A stretch of 64,000 bases of DNA from Jatrophihabitans cynanchi (GTDB lineage Bacteria; Actinomycetota; Actinomycetes; Mycobacteriales; Jatrophihabitantaceae). The DNA is taken from positions 682,001 to 746,000 of the forward strand of contig NZ_CP097463.1 in NCBI RefSeq assembly GCF_027247405.1. The letters run 5' to 3'. This document shows, piece by piece, positions 50,596-58,308 of the stretch (position 1 is its first letter; every line of letters begins with the position of its first letter). The position numbers and the translations under genes were made by a program. The notes beneath the pieces are model-generated. The model ran no database searches, had not been told where the DNA came from, and was given only the letters and a program-made list of their open reading frames with translations.

Positions 50596-52014
50596 TCAGG
50601 CCTCCAGGTCTGCCGGTGCTGCGAGGTGGCCGGCGACCGCGGTCGCCGCGGCTACCAGCGGCGACACCAGATGGGTGCGTCCGCCCTTGCCCTGACGTCC
50701 TTCGAAGTTGCGGTTGGACGTCGACGCGCTGCGTTCGCCGGGCGCGAGCTGGTCCGGGTTCATGCCGAGGCACATCGAGCAACCGGCCTGGCGCCACTCC
50801 GCGCCGGCCGCGGTGAACACCGCGTCCAGCCCCTCCTGCTCGGCCTGCTTGCGCACCCGCATCGAGCCGGGGACGACCAGCATGCGTACCCCGTCAGCGA
50901 CCTTGCGACCGTCGATGACCTTGGCGGCTGCCCGCAGATCCTCGATGCGCCCGTTCGTGCACGAGCCGACGAACACCGTGTCGACCTTGACCTCGCGCAG
51001 CGGGATGCCCGGCTGCAGCCCCATGTAGGCCAAGGCCTTCTGCGCCGCGACCCGGTCGGACTCGTTGGCAAAGCTGTTCGGGTCGGGCACCGCCGCGCCG
51101 AGCGGTGCACCCTGCCCGGGGTTGGTTCCCCAGGTGACGTACGGCGTGAGCGTGGTCGCGTCCAGGGTCACCTCGGCGTCGAACTCGGCGTCGTCGTCGG
51201 TGCGCAGGCTCGTCCAGTACTCGACGGCGGCGTCCCACTCGGCACCCTTCGGCGCGTGATCCCTGCCCTTGAGGTACGTGAACGTGGTCTCGTCCGGCGC
51301 GATCATGCCGGCCCGCGCGCCCCATTCGATGCTCATGTTGCAGACCGTCATGCGGCCTTCCATGGACATCTGCTCGAAGGTGCTGCCGCGGTACTCGACC
51401 ATGTAGCCCTGGCCGCCGCCGGTACCGGTCTTGGCGATGACGGCCAGGATGACGTCTTTGGGGGTGACGCCGTCGGGAAGTTCGCCGTGCACCGTGACGG
51501 CCATCGTCCTGGGCCGGTCCATCGGCAGCGTCTGGGTGGCCAGCACGTGCTCGACCTGGCTGGTGCCGATGCCGAACGCGAGTGCGCCGAACGCGCCGTG
51601 GGTGGAGGTGTGCGAGTCGCCGCAGACGATGGTCATGCCCGGCTGGGTGATGCCGAGCTGCGGACCGATGACGTGGACGATGCCCTGCTCGGCGTCGCCC
51701 ATGGGGTACAGCCGGATGCCGAACTCGGCGCAGTTGCGCCGCAGCGTCTCGATCTGGGTGCGGCTGACCTCGTCGGTGATCGAGCTGGTGCCGACCAGCG
51801 GCAGCGTGTAGTCGGTCGGGGTGTTGTGGTCCTCGGTCGCCAGGGTGAGATCGGGGCGGTGCACGGGCCGCCCCGCCAGCCGCAGTCCGTCGAACGCCTG
51901 CGGGCTGGTGACCTCGTGCACCAGGTGCATGTCGATGTACAGCAGGTCCGGTTCGCCGGCCGCGCTGCGCACGACGTGGCTCTCCCAGAGCTTCTCGGCC
52001 AGAGTCTTTCCCAT
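50596..52014 (-). CDS. leuC: 3-isopropylmalate dehydratase large subunit
   Basis: A 472-residue aconitase-fold protein. The three [4Fe-4S] ligands are visible as Cys in [12 protein letters not shown] and in [14 protein letters not shown] (two cysteines). The substrate loops [20 protein letters not shown] and [10 protein letters not shown] are present. It is divergent from the iclR gene, and the 67-bp gap contains a palindrome and the promoter of that gene. Confidence 0.97.
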   Translation of the reverse strand: MGKTLAEKLWESHVVRSAAGEPDLLYIDMHLVHEVTSPQAFDGLRLAGRPVHRPDLTLATEDHNTPTDYTLPLVGTSSITDEVSRTQIETLRRNCAEFGIRLYPMGDAEQGIVHVIGPQLGITQPGMTIVCGDSHTSTHGAFGALAFGIGTSQVEHVLATQTLPMDRPRTMAVTVHGELPDGVTPKDVILAVIAKTGTGGGQGYMVEYRGSTFEQMSMEGRMTVCNMSIEWGARAGMIAPDETTFTYLKGRDHAPKGAEWDAAVEYWTSLRTDDDAEFDAEVTLDATTLTPYVTWGTNPGQGAPLGAAVPDPNSFANESDRVAAQKALAYMGLQPGIPLREVKVDTVFVGSCTNGRIEDLRAAAKVIDGRKVADGVRMLVVPGSMRVRKQAEQEGLDAVFTAAGAEWRQAGCSMCLGMNPDQLAPGERSASTSNRNFEGRQGKGGRTHLVSPLVAAATAVAGHLAAPADLEA

Positions 52015-52045
52015 GACGCCTCTTTCCGCCGTGCGGCTGCCGCGC

Positions 52046-52075
52046 TTGCAATCTCACTATCTGAGACACTAGTAT
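52046..52075 (+). promoter_or_regulatory. iclR-gene promoter with embedded palindromic operator
   Basis: A -35 TTGCAA (52046-52051) and a -10 TAGTAT (52070-52075) are 18 bp apart. The spacer contains the palindrome TCTCA-N5-TGAGA (52052-52066). TAGTAT is 6 nt before the ATG, so the transcript is probably leaderless. The palindrome is placed to repress this gene and to act on leuCD on the other side, as NdgR/LtbR proteins do. Confidence 0.6.
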
Positions 52076-52081
52076 CGCTGT

Positions 52082-52804
52082 ATGGGACAGCCTAGCAGCA
52101 CGGGTCAATCCAGCGGAATCGGTGTCGTCGACAAGAGCGTCGCGATCCTGGGAACCGTGGCGCAGGCGCCACGCACCCTGGCCGAACTGGTGGACGCCAC
52201 CGGCCTGCCCCGCGCCACCGCCCACCGGTTGGCCGTCGCGCTCGAGGTGCACCGGTTGATCGCGCGGGACGCAGAGGGACGCTTCGTGGTCGGCCCGCGG
52301 GTCGGCGAGCTGGCGACCTCGCTGCCCGATCCGCTGGTCGCCGCGGCCGGCCCGATACTCGCCTGGATCCGCGACGAGTGCGGCGAGAGCTCGCAGCTGT
52401 TCCGGCGCGACGGCAACGAACGGGTCTGTATCGCGGCGGCCGAGCGGGCCACCGGGCTGCGGACCACGGTGCCGGTCGGCTCACGGCTGCCGCTGAGCGC
52501 CGGCTCGGGCGCGCAGGTGCTGTGTGCCTGGGCCGAGCCATCCTCGCTCGGACACGTACTGGAGGGGGCCGAGTTCACCGCGCGTTCGCTCGCCGACGTG
52601 CGCCGGCGCGGATGGGCTCAGTCGATCGGGCAACGCGAGGCGGGGGTCGCGTCGGTGTCCGCTCCCGTGCTGGACGCCGGCGGGGTGTTGCTCGGCGCGT
52701 TGTCCCTGTCCGGCCCGATCGAGCGGCTGGGGCGCAATCCCGGCCAGCGCTTCGCGCCGGTCCTGGTGACCGGTGCGCGCCGACTGGCCGCCGCGCTGGG
52801 CTGA
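52082..52804 (+). CDS. IclR-family regulator (NdgR/LtbR-like)
   Basis: A 240-residue IclR protein: N-terminal winged helix-turn-helix (about 18-75, ILGTVAQAPRTLAELVDATG) and C-terminal effector domain (about 85-240). It is divergent from leuCD, the arrangement of NdgR in Streptomyces and LtbR in Corynebacterium, which repress or activate leucine and related amino-acid genes. The last 58 bp of the gene are contained in a 188-bp segment repeated directly downstream, so a copy of its C-terminal codons lies beyond the stop. Confidence 0.94.
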   Translation: MGQPSSTGQSSGIGVVDKSVAILGTVAQAPRTLAELVDATGLPRATAHRLAVALEVHRLIARDAEGRFVVGPRVGELATSLPDPLVAAAGPILAWIRDECGESSQLFRRDGNERVCIAAAERATGLRTTVPVGSRLPLSAGSGAQVLCAWAEPSSLGHVLEGAEFTARSLADVRRRGWAQSIGQREAGVASVSAPVLDAGGVLLGALSLSGPIERLGRNPGQRFAPVLVTGARRLAAALG

Positions 52805-53122
52805 TCCGGCGTTCTGGCATACCCGTCCGCGCACATCGGGCTCTGCCAGCACTGTTGCGTGCAGAACCCGATAGCGTCCCGCGCACACATCGGGCTCTGC
52901 AGGCACTGTTGCATGCAGAACCCGATAGCGGCCCGCGCTTCGCGCCGGTCCTGGTGACCGGTGCGCGCCGACTGGCCGCCGCGCTGGGCTGATCCGGCGT
53001 TCCGGCATACCCGTCCGCACACATCGGGCTCTGCCAGCACTGTTGCGTGCAGAACCCGATAGCGGCCCGCGCACACATCGGGCTCTGCATGCACTGTTGC
53101 GTGCAGAGCCCGATAGCGGCCC
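52747..53122 (+). repeat. 188-bp tandem duplication including the 3' end of the iclR gene
   Basis: 52747-52934 is repeated at 52935-53122 with a few substitutions. Each unit begins with the last 58 bp of the iclR gene including its TGA, continues through a short unique stretch (CCGGCGTT...) and ends with two hairpin repeats. The second copy of the gene tail has no start and is a non-functional remnant. Together with the hairpins it fills the 407 bp between the iclR gene and the RES gene. Confidence 0.9.
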
Positions 53123-53168
53123 GCGCACACATCGGGCTCTGCATGCACTGTTGCGTGCAGAGCCCGAT
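52835..53168 (+). repeat. Array of five 38-bp hairpin repeats
   Basis: Hairpins at 52835-52872, 52889-52926, 53023-53060, 53077-53114 and 53131-53168. Each has 12-13-nt arms, ATCGGGCTCTGCA and TGCAGAGCCCGAT, around a loop containing CACTGTTGC. Within a group the period is exactly 54 bp, with a constant spacer (AGCGGCCCGCGCACAC type). The last two are perfect; the first three have one A-C mismatch in the stem (GCAGAACCCGAT). Confidence 0.9.
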
Positions 53169-53211
53169 CATCGCGCCAAGGCGAGGGTGGCGGACGCGGC
53201 CACCGCCTCGG

Positions 53212-53805
53212 TCAGCGCCAGCCCCGGATGATGAAGCCGTCGGTGAGGACGCAGGACACGATCAGCTCGGCTTGGTCGATCAGCGGGCCGAGGTCGCGGG
53301 CGCGCAGCGGGGCGTGTTCGAACAAGACCAGGTTCGCGCCGCGTTCAGGTGAGGTGCGCGATCGGTACGCGATGCCGTCGCACCGGTCGCCGAACCAGTC
53401 CCGGACGAGATCGCTCAGCCGCTGGCAGGCGATCCATACGTCCTCGGCCCGTGCCGTGTTGATCTGATCGTCCAGCCCCAACGCGTCCAGGACGCGATCC
53501 CGACGCAGGTCGACAACGCGGACCGAACCGGTCAGCTCGACCAGCCGGAGCGTCCGGTCGCTGTGGCGCACGATGCGCGCCGCCTCGTCGAAGCGTTCGC
53601 GCATGGCCACCCGAGGCGCGTCTGCGGCATACCGGACCCGCGTCGCGCCGGACGCCGGATCGAAGCGGTACCGAGGTGACCGGAACGGCCGCCACGACCA
53701 GCGTTCCGGCGGTTCGCGGTCCAGCCGGTACCAGGGCTGCCGGAGGGTGACCAGTCGAAGCTGCGCGGGCCGGTCGTTCGGCAGCCGCGAGCCGTAGTCA
53801 CCCAC
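53212..53805 (-). CDS. RES-domain toxin (NAD+-degrading type)
   Basis: A 197-residue RES-domain protein. The three signature polar residues can be placed: Arg in SPRYRFDPASGATRVRYAAD, Glu in RVAMRERFDEA and Ser in IAYRSRTSPERG, followed by NLVLFEHAPL. RES toxins such as MbcT in M. tuberculosis destroy NAD+ by phosphorolysis or hydrolysis. The GTG overlaps the stop of the upstream antitoxin-like gene by 8 bp, the normal antitoxin-toxin order. It converges on the hairpin array. Confidence 0.85.
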   Translation of the reverse strand: MGDYGSRLPNDRPAQLRLVTLRQPWYRLDREPPERWSWRPFRSPRYRFDPASGATRVRYAADAPRVAMRERFDEAARIVRHSDRTLRLVELTGSVRVVDLRRDRVLDALGLDDQINTARAEDVWIACQRLSDLVRDWFGDRCDGIAYRSRTSPERGANLVLFEHAPLRARDLGPLIDQAELIVSCVLTDGFIIRGWR

Positions 53806-54325
53806 CGCCGGCGACGCGGACGTAGTGCACCGCCCGGTCCGGCTCGCCCGCGGCGAGCAGGTCGGCCGGGCTGCGGCCGCCCTCCTCCGGCAGGCTCTGG
53901 CGCATGATCGCGTCGGCCACCAGCACGTCGCCGTCGTCCTCGGTCAGCGCGGCGATCAGCTGCGGCAATCCTGGTGCCGGCCTTCCGTTCACGAACTGCC
54001 AGGACGGGAAGTAGGACCGTCCGGAGATCTCGATCGACATCAGGCGGCCCTTTGCGACGCGAGCCGACACCGCCTGCCGGCTGATCCCGCCGAGCAACTC
54101 GGCGACGTCCGCGGTGGTGTATGAGCGTGCCCGCAACTCGCGAAGCATGGTCGCCTCCCGGTACGCGTTCAGCGTCTTCGCCAGCGTCACCGTCGTGTCG
54201 TCCAGGGGATCGGCCAGCGCGTCCGGGTCGGCGATCAAGCGCAGCGCGGGAAGCACCAGGTCCGGCTCCTGCTCGAGCCTGCGACGGACCGCCTCGAGGA
54301 CCGCGGCGCGGCTCTGCTTGGACAC
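53798..54325 (-). CDS. Xre/MbcA/ParS-type antitoxin (DUF2384-like)
   Basis: A 175-residue protein. A helix-turn-helix (YTTADVAELLGGISRQAVSA) at about 70-90 is followed by GRSYFPSWQFVNGRPAPGLP and the C-terminal toxin-binding domain ending GGRSPADLLAAGEPDRAVHY, typical of the Xre_MbcA_ParS_C family. It probably blocks the active site of the RES toxin and represses the operon by binding the palindrome upstream. The GTG start has AGGAGG seven bases before it. The 75 residues before the helix-turn-helix are longer than in MbcA. Confidence 0.84.
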   Translation of the reverse strand: MSKQSRAAVLEAVRRRLEQEPDLVLPALRLIADPDALADPLDDTTVTLAKTLNAYREATMLRELRARSYTTADVAELLGGISRQAVSARVAKGRLMSIEISGRSYFPSWQFVNGRPAPGLPQLIAALTEDDGDVLVADAIMRQSLPEEGGRSPADLLAAGEPDRAVHYVRVAGGG

Positions 54326-54339
54326 GGCGTCACCTCCTG

Positions 54340-54384
54340 GTTGACGTGCTTGACACCAGCCTACGCCGTGTCAACTTTGTCAAC
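54340..54384 (-). promoter_or_regulatory. Nested palindromic operator of the RES/Xre operon
   Basis: Outer arms GTTGAC (54340-54345) and GTCAAC (54379-54384) enclose inner arms TTGACAC (54350-54356) and GTGTCAA (54368-54374). Four TTGAC-type half-sites are thus arranged symmetrically about 54362, between the antitoxin start and the aldehyde dehydrogenase gene. TTGACA on the minus strand (54383-54378) could be the -35. Placement fits autorepression. Confidence 0.65.
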
Positions 54385-54392
54385 CACTGAGC

Positions 54393-55835
54393 TCACCAGG
54401 CCGTGGCGACGTACGTCGTCTCCAGGTAGGCGTCGATGCCCTCGTAGCCGCCCTCGCGGCCCAGCCCGGATTGCTTCACGCCGCCGAACGGCGCCGCCGG
54501 GTCGGACACCAGCCCCCGGTTCAGGCCGACCATGCCCACCTCGAGCCGCTCGCACACCCGCAGCCCGCGGGCCAGGTCACCGGTATAGACGTAGCCGGTC
54601 AACCCCATCTCGGACGCGTTGGCGATCGCCAGCGCGTCGTCCTCGTCGCGCACCGAAATGATCGGCGCCACCGGGCCGAACACCTCCTCGGTCGCCGCCG
54701 CCGAGTCGCGCGGCACACCGGCAAGCACGGTCGCCGGGTAGAAGAAGCCCGGCCCGTCCGGACGCTCGCCCCCGAGCACCGCGGACGCGCCGGCGGCGAC
54801 CGTGCGATCCACCTTGTCGGCGATGCCCTCGACGGCCTTCGCGTTGATCATCGGCCCGAGCTGGGTGTCCTCCGCCGTCCCCGGGCCGAGCCGCAACGCG
54901 CCCATCGCCTCGGCCAGCCGCTTGCCGAAGTCCTCGGCCACCTGCTCGGCGACGAGGAACCGGTTCGCCGCCGTGCACGCCTGCCCGCCGTTACGCATCT
55001 TGGCGAGCATGGCGCCCTGCACGGCCGCGTCCAGATCGGCGTCCTCGAGCACGATGAAAGGATCGTTGCCGCCTAGTTCGAGCGAGGTGTTCACGATCCG
55101 GTCGGCGGCCTGCTTGAGCAGCATGCGACCGACACCCGTCGACCCGGTGAACGACAGCTTGCGCACCCGCGCATCGGCCAGCGCCGTCTCAGTCAACTCG
55201 CCGGGCCGGTCGGTGGTCAGCACGTTCACCACCCCGGCCGGCGCACCCGCCTCGTGCAGCAACTGCGCCAGCAGCAACGCCGTCAGCGGGGTGTCCTCCG
55301 CCGGCTTGAGCACCACGCTGCACCCGGCCGCGAGCGCCGGGCCGATCTTGCGGGTCGCCATCGCCGCCGGGAAGTTCCACGGCGTCAGCAGCAGCGCGAC
55401 TCCCACCGGCTTGCGGAAGGTCAGGATCCGATTCGCGCCCGACGGCGCCGTGCGCAGCGCCCCGTCGATGCGCACCGCCTCCTCGCCGAACCAGCGGAAG
55501 AACTCCGCCGCGTAGCTCACCTCGCCGCGCGCGTCGGTCAGCGACTTGCCCATCTCCAGCGACATCAGGAAGGCGAGATCCTCCTTGCGCGCCAGCATCG
55601 CCTCGAAGGCGCGGCGCAGCACCTCACCCCGCTCGCGCGGTGCCGTCGCCGCCCAGTCGCGCTGCGCGTCGGCGGCCACGCCGACCGCCCGCTGCACGTC
55701 ATCCACCCCGGCCCGCGGCACCGCGCACAGCACCGAACCGTCCGAGGGGTTCAGCACCTCGAAGGTGCCTGCCGAGCCGTCGGCCCACTCGCCACCGACG
55801 AACATCTGGCTCGGGACACCAGCAGGAAGACTCAT
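54393..55835 (-). CDS. NAD(P)-dependent aldehyde dehydrogenase (succinate-semialdehyde dehydrogenase-like)
   Basis: A 480-residue aldehyde dehydrogenase. Catalytic E253 (SLELGGNDPF) and C287 (GGQACTAANRF) are present, with the cofactor segment TPWNFPAAMATRKIGPALAAG near 151-171. The ending GGVKQSGLGREGGYEGIDAYLET is typical of the GabD/SSADH branch (E. coli GabD is 482 residues). The true substrate cannot be proven; no GABA transaminase is nearby. The start ATG is preceded by GAGAGG. Confidence 0.88.
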   Translation of the reverse strand: MSLPAGVPSQMFVGGEWADGSAGTFEVLNPSDGSVLCAVPRAGVDDVQRAVGVAADAQRDWAATAPRERGEVLRRAFEAMLARKEDLAFLMSLEMGKSLTDARGEVSYAAEFFRWFGEEAVRIDGALRTAPSGANRILTFRKPVGVALLLTPWNFPAAMATRKIGPALAAGCSVVLKPAEDTPLTALLLAQLLHEAGAPAGVVNVLTTDRPGELTETALADARVRKLSFTGSTGVGRMLLKQAADRIVNTSLELGGNDPFIVLEDADLDAAVQGAMLAKMRNGGQACTAANRFLVAEQVAEDFGKRLAEAMGALRLGPGTAEDTQLGPMINAKAVEGIADKVDRTVAAGASAVLGGERPDGPGFFYPATVLAGVPRDSAAATEEVFGPVAPIISVRDEDDALAIANASEMGLTGYVYTGDLARGLRVCERLEVGMVGLNRGLVSDPAAPFGGVKQSGLGREGGYEGIDAYLETTYVATAW

Positions 55836-55908
55836 CACAGCGCCTCTCGCGACGGCGGTCGGCGCACCCGACCGTCCTGCTGCCAGCTTGCCACCCGCGC
55901 GGCACGGC

Positions 55909-56523
55909 TCAGGCGGACACCTGCTCGAACCCGTAGTAGAGCGCCAGCGCGGCCTGCACTCCCAGCGCCAGCGGCGCGGAGAGGAAGGCCAGGCCGATGG
56001 TCGCCGCGTAGATGAACGTGCCGACGGAGAAGCGCAACAGCGAACTCCGCTCGGCGGCGGCACCCAGTGGCGCGGCTATGAGCCGGCCACCCCGCACCGC
56101 ACGCACCCAGATCAGGCTGAACGCGATCGCCGCGAGAGCCAGGTTCGCGCTGTAGACGGCTTCGGCCACCGACGCGTCCGGGCCGCCCCCGCCGAGATAG
56201 CGAGACACCAGCGATGTCGGGAACGGCAGCAGCGACATCCACAACAACAGCAACAGGTTCAGGAACAGCAACGGCCGGTCCGTCCGGACGATCGCGCGGA
56301 ACATCGAGTGATGGTTGACCCACATGATGCCGATCACCGCGAAGCTGGACAGGTAGGCCGCGAACTGCGGCCATTCGTGGATCAGCTTGTGCCACAGGCT
56401 GCCGTCACCCCCGGGGACCCTGAGCTCCAGCACGAGCAGCGTGATCGCGATCGCGAAGACGCCGTCGCTGAACGCCTCCAGCCGCCCGGTGTCGGCCTGA
56501 TCGTCGGTCGCGGGCGCGCTCAT
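55909..56523 (-). CDS. TMEM175-like potassium channel family protein (DUF1211)
   Basis: A 204-residue membrane protein with about six hydrophobic helices. The family signature FSDGVFAIAITLLVLEL is at residues 17-33, and NHHSMFRAIVRTDRPLLFLN follows the third helix. Bacterial TMEM175 proteins are leaky potassium channels that form tetramers of six-helix subunits. It may share a transcript with the downstream aldehyde dehydrogenase gene (73-bp gap) but no functional link is evident. Confidence 0.86.
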   Translation of the reverse strand: MSAPATDDQADTGRLEAFSDGVFAIAITLLVLELRVPGGDGSLWHKLIHEWPQFAAYLSSFAVIGIMWVNHHSMFRAIVRTDRPLLFLNLLLLLWMSLLPFPTSLVSRYLGGGGPDASVAEAVYSANLALAAIAFSLIWVRAVRGGRLIAAPLGAAAERSSLLRFSVGTFIYAATIGLAFLSAPLALGVQAALALYYGFEQVSA

Positions 56524-56661
56524 GCGGTGCAAGGTTAGCGGGCGGTCCGCTGCTCCTGATAGCGGCCGCGGGCGAGCCGGGCCAGTTCGGGCGGCGTCGG
56601 CACGAGGAACAACGAGCACCTCGCGGTCCGAGCACGCCGGCATGCGTGAGAGGCTGCGGCG

Positions 56662-57345
56662 ATGAGCGAGTACTCCGGACGGACCGTGTTCGTGTTCGGC
56701 GCCGCGGGCGCACTCGGCAGTGGCCTGGCGGAGGCGTTCCGCGGCGCGGGCGCGCAGGTCGTCGGCTTCGACCGGGTCGAGCCGGACGGCGCGCACCGGC
56801 TGGACGGGGTCGGCTACCGCGGTGCCGACGTGCTCGAGGACGGCGCGCTGGGCGCCGCCTTCGATGCCGAGCCGGTGCCGTGGGCGGTGATCAACGTGAT
56901 CGGGGGTTTCGCCGGGCGCCGGCCGCTGACCGAGTTCGACCCGGCCGAACTCGCCCGGCAATTGCAGCTCAACCTGACCTCCGCCGCACTGATCACCAAG
57001 CACGCGCTGCGGCGGCTGGGCGAGCGCGGCGAGGGCCGCGTGGTGCACACCGCGAGCCGGGTGGCGCTGCGGACCGAGGGCAGCGGGTTCGCCTATTCGG
57101 TGAGCAAGCTCGGCGTCCTGCACCTCGTCCAGATGGCCGCCGCGGAGACCCACGGCTCCGGCATCACCGTGAACGCGGTCGTTCCGAGCATCATGGACAC
57201 CCCGGCGAACCGTGCATCGATGCCCGGCGCGGCCCACGAGCGTTGGCCGAAGGTGGCAGACGTCGCGGCCGCCTACCTGTTCCTCGCCTCCCCGGCCGCG
57301 CAGCTCGTGTCCGGCGCGGCGCTGCCGGTCTACGGCCTCACCTAG
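56662..57345 (+). CDS. Short-chain dehydrogenase/reductase
   Basis: A 227-residue classical SDR. The cofactor motif FGAAGALGSGLAEAF replaces the usual TGxxxGxG, VINVIGGFAG stands for NNAG, and the catalytic Y-S-V-S-K is present (FAYSVSKLGVLHL) with an upstream Ser in HTASRVA. The NAD/NADP preference and substrate are unclear. The gene ends directly in a KstR-like palindrome (its TAG stop is part of it), so it is upstream of, but not necessarily within, the regulated unit. Confidence 0.9.
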   Translation: MSEYSGRTVFVFGAAGALGSGLAEAFRGAGAQVVGFDRVEPDGAHRLDGVGYRGADVLEDGALGAAFDAEPVPWAVINVIGGFAGRRPLTEFDPAELARQLQLNLTSAALITKHALRRLGERGEGRVVHTASRVALRTEGSGFAYSVSKLGVLHLVQMAAAETHGSGITVNAVVPSIMDTPANRASMPGAAHERWPKVADVAAAYLFLASPAAQLVSGAALPVYGLT

Positions 57346-57356
57346 AACTTGTTCTA
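57343..57356. promoter_or_regulatory. KstR-like operator before the SnoaL-like and nitroreductase genes
   Basis: TAGAAC-TT-GTTCTA is a perfect 14-bp palindrome and fits the KstR consensus TNNAACNNGTTNNA, the site of the mycobacterial sterol-catabolism repressor. It lies 23 bp before the SnoaL-like GTG and 10 bp before the TACGGT -10, where a bound TetR repressor would block polymerase. Confidence 0.6.
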
Positions 57357-57365
57357 AGTTCCGGC

Positions 57366-57371
57366 TACGGT
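57366..57371 (+). promoter_or_regulatory. Candidate -10 element, leaderless start of the SnoaL-like gene
   Basis: TACGGT lies 7 nt before the GTG at 57379 and directly downstream of the palindromic operator. Confidence 0.4.
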
Positions 57372-57378
57372 GCGGGGT

Positions 57379-57828
57379 GTGCGGGACACCATCCGGGACA
57401 TCGAGCAGCTCAAGTACCGCTACCTGCGCACGCTCGACCTGAAGGATTGGGACGCGCTCGAGGGCACCCTGACCGCTGACGTGGTCGCGAGCTACGGCCC
57501 GAAGCTGAGCTTCACCGGGCGCGCGCGGCTGGTCGCGTTCCTTCGCACCTCGCTCGGCCCCGCGATCATCACCGTGCACCAGTGCCACCACCCGGAGATC
57601 ACGGTGGCCGGCGATCACGCACGCGGCACCTGGTACCTGCACGACCAGGTGATCGTGCTCGAGCAGCGGCTGCTGCTCACCGGCGCGGCGTTCTACGAGG
57701 ACCACTACCTGCGCGAGGCGGACGGGCAGTGGCGCATCGCGCGCACCGGCTACGTCCGCAGCTACGAGGCGACCCAGTCACTGGACGACGTCCCGAGCTG
57801 GCGCCTGACCGCGAACCGTTGGGGGTGA
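57379..57828 (+). CDS. SnoaL-like / NTF2-fold protein
   Basis: A 149-residue protein of the SnoaL-like (nuclear transport factor 2 fold) family: VRDTIRDIEQLKYRYLRTLD opens the first helix, HQCHHPEITVAGDHARGTWY and EDHYLREADGQWRIARTGYVR form the cone-shaped sheet. Members include isomerases, dehydratases and steroid-pathway proteins. Function is not assignable from sequence. The GTG at 57379 is favoured over one three codons earlier by the -10 spacing. It is followed by the nitroreductase gene after 3 bp. Confidence 0.85.
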   Translation: MRDTIRDIEQLKYRYLRTLDLKDWDALEGTLTADVVASYGPKLSFTGRARLVAFLRTSLGPAIITVHQCHHPEITVAGDHARGTWYLHDQVIVLEQRLLLTGAAFYEDHYLREADGQWRIARTGYVRSYEATQSLDDVPSWRLTANRWG

Positions 57829-57831
57829 CGG

Positions 57832-58308
57832 GTGAAGGCGAAGCCTAAGGGGCTGGACCGGCCCAGCACGGTGAAGATCATCAAGGCGATGTCCACCGCG
57901 CACACCTGGCTGTACCGGCGCAGCGGCGGCCGCCTGGGGCGCAAGTGGCACGTGGGTAGCGCGCTGCGGCACGGCGTGCCGGTCTGCCTGCTCACGACGA
58001 CCGGCCGCAAGAGCGGCGTGCCGCGCACCGTCCCGCTGCTGTACCTGGCCGATGGCGAGGACGCGGTGCTGGTCGCCTCGCAGGGCGGTCTGCCCACGAA
58101 CCCGCAGTGGTACTACAACCTGCTGGCCGAGCCGGCGGTCACCGTGCAGCTCGGGACGCGGACGCGCGCGATGCGGGCCCGCGTCGCCGACGCCGCGGAG
58201 CGTGCGGTGCTCTGGCCGCGGCTGGTGCGGCTGTATGCCGACTACGAGAACTACCAGAGCTGGACGGACCGGGAGATCCCGGTGATCATCTGCGAGCCGG
58301 TTCGGTGA
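57832..58308 (+). CDS. Nitroreductase family deazaflavin (F420)-dependent oxidoreductase, DDN-like
   Basis: A 158-residue protein of the F420H2-dependent DDN family (split beta-barrel). Diagnostic segments are LLTTTGRKSGVPRTVPLLYL, VLVASQGGLPTNPQWYYNLL and VTVQLGTRTRAMRAR, with an N-terminal amphipathic lead. DDN of M. tuberculosis reduces quinones and activates nitroimidazole drugs. F420 supply is supported by cofC in this window. It starts at GTG 3 bp after the SnoaL-like gene and its 3' end overlaps the opposing MFS gene by 23 bp. Confidence 0.92.
   Translation: MKAKPKGLDRPSTVKIIKAMSTAHTWLYRRSGGRLGRKWHVGSALRHGVPVCLLTTTGRKSGVPRTVPLLYLADGEDAVLVASQGGLPTNPQWYYNLLAEPAVTVQLGTRTRAMRARVADAAERAVLWPRLVRLYADYENYQSWTDREIPVIICEPVR

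Noticed and set aside
52936-52992. Second gene ending like the IclR protein
   Set aside because: It is the copied tail of the iclR gene in the 188-bp duplication, with no start codon or ribosome-binding site.
52835-53168. Possible CRISPR array
   Set aside because: The five repeats have identical rather than unique spacers, each repeat is itself a long hairpin, and no cas genes are near.
53000-53170. FliA-like -10 (CCGATAGC) in each hairpin repeat
   Set aside because: The hexamer is the end of the hairpin arm, no CTCA lies 15-17 bp upstream, and no gene starts downstream.
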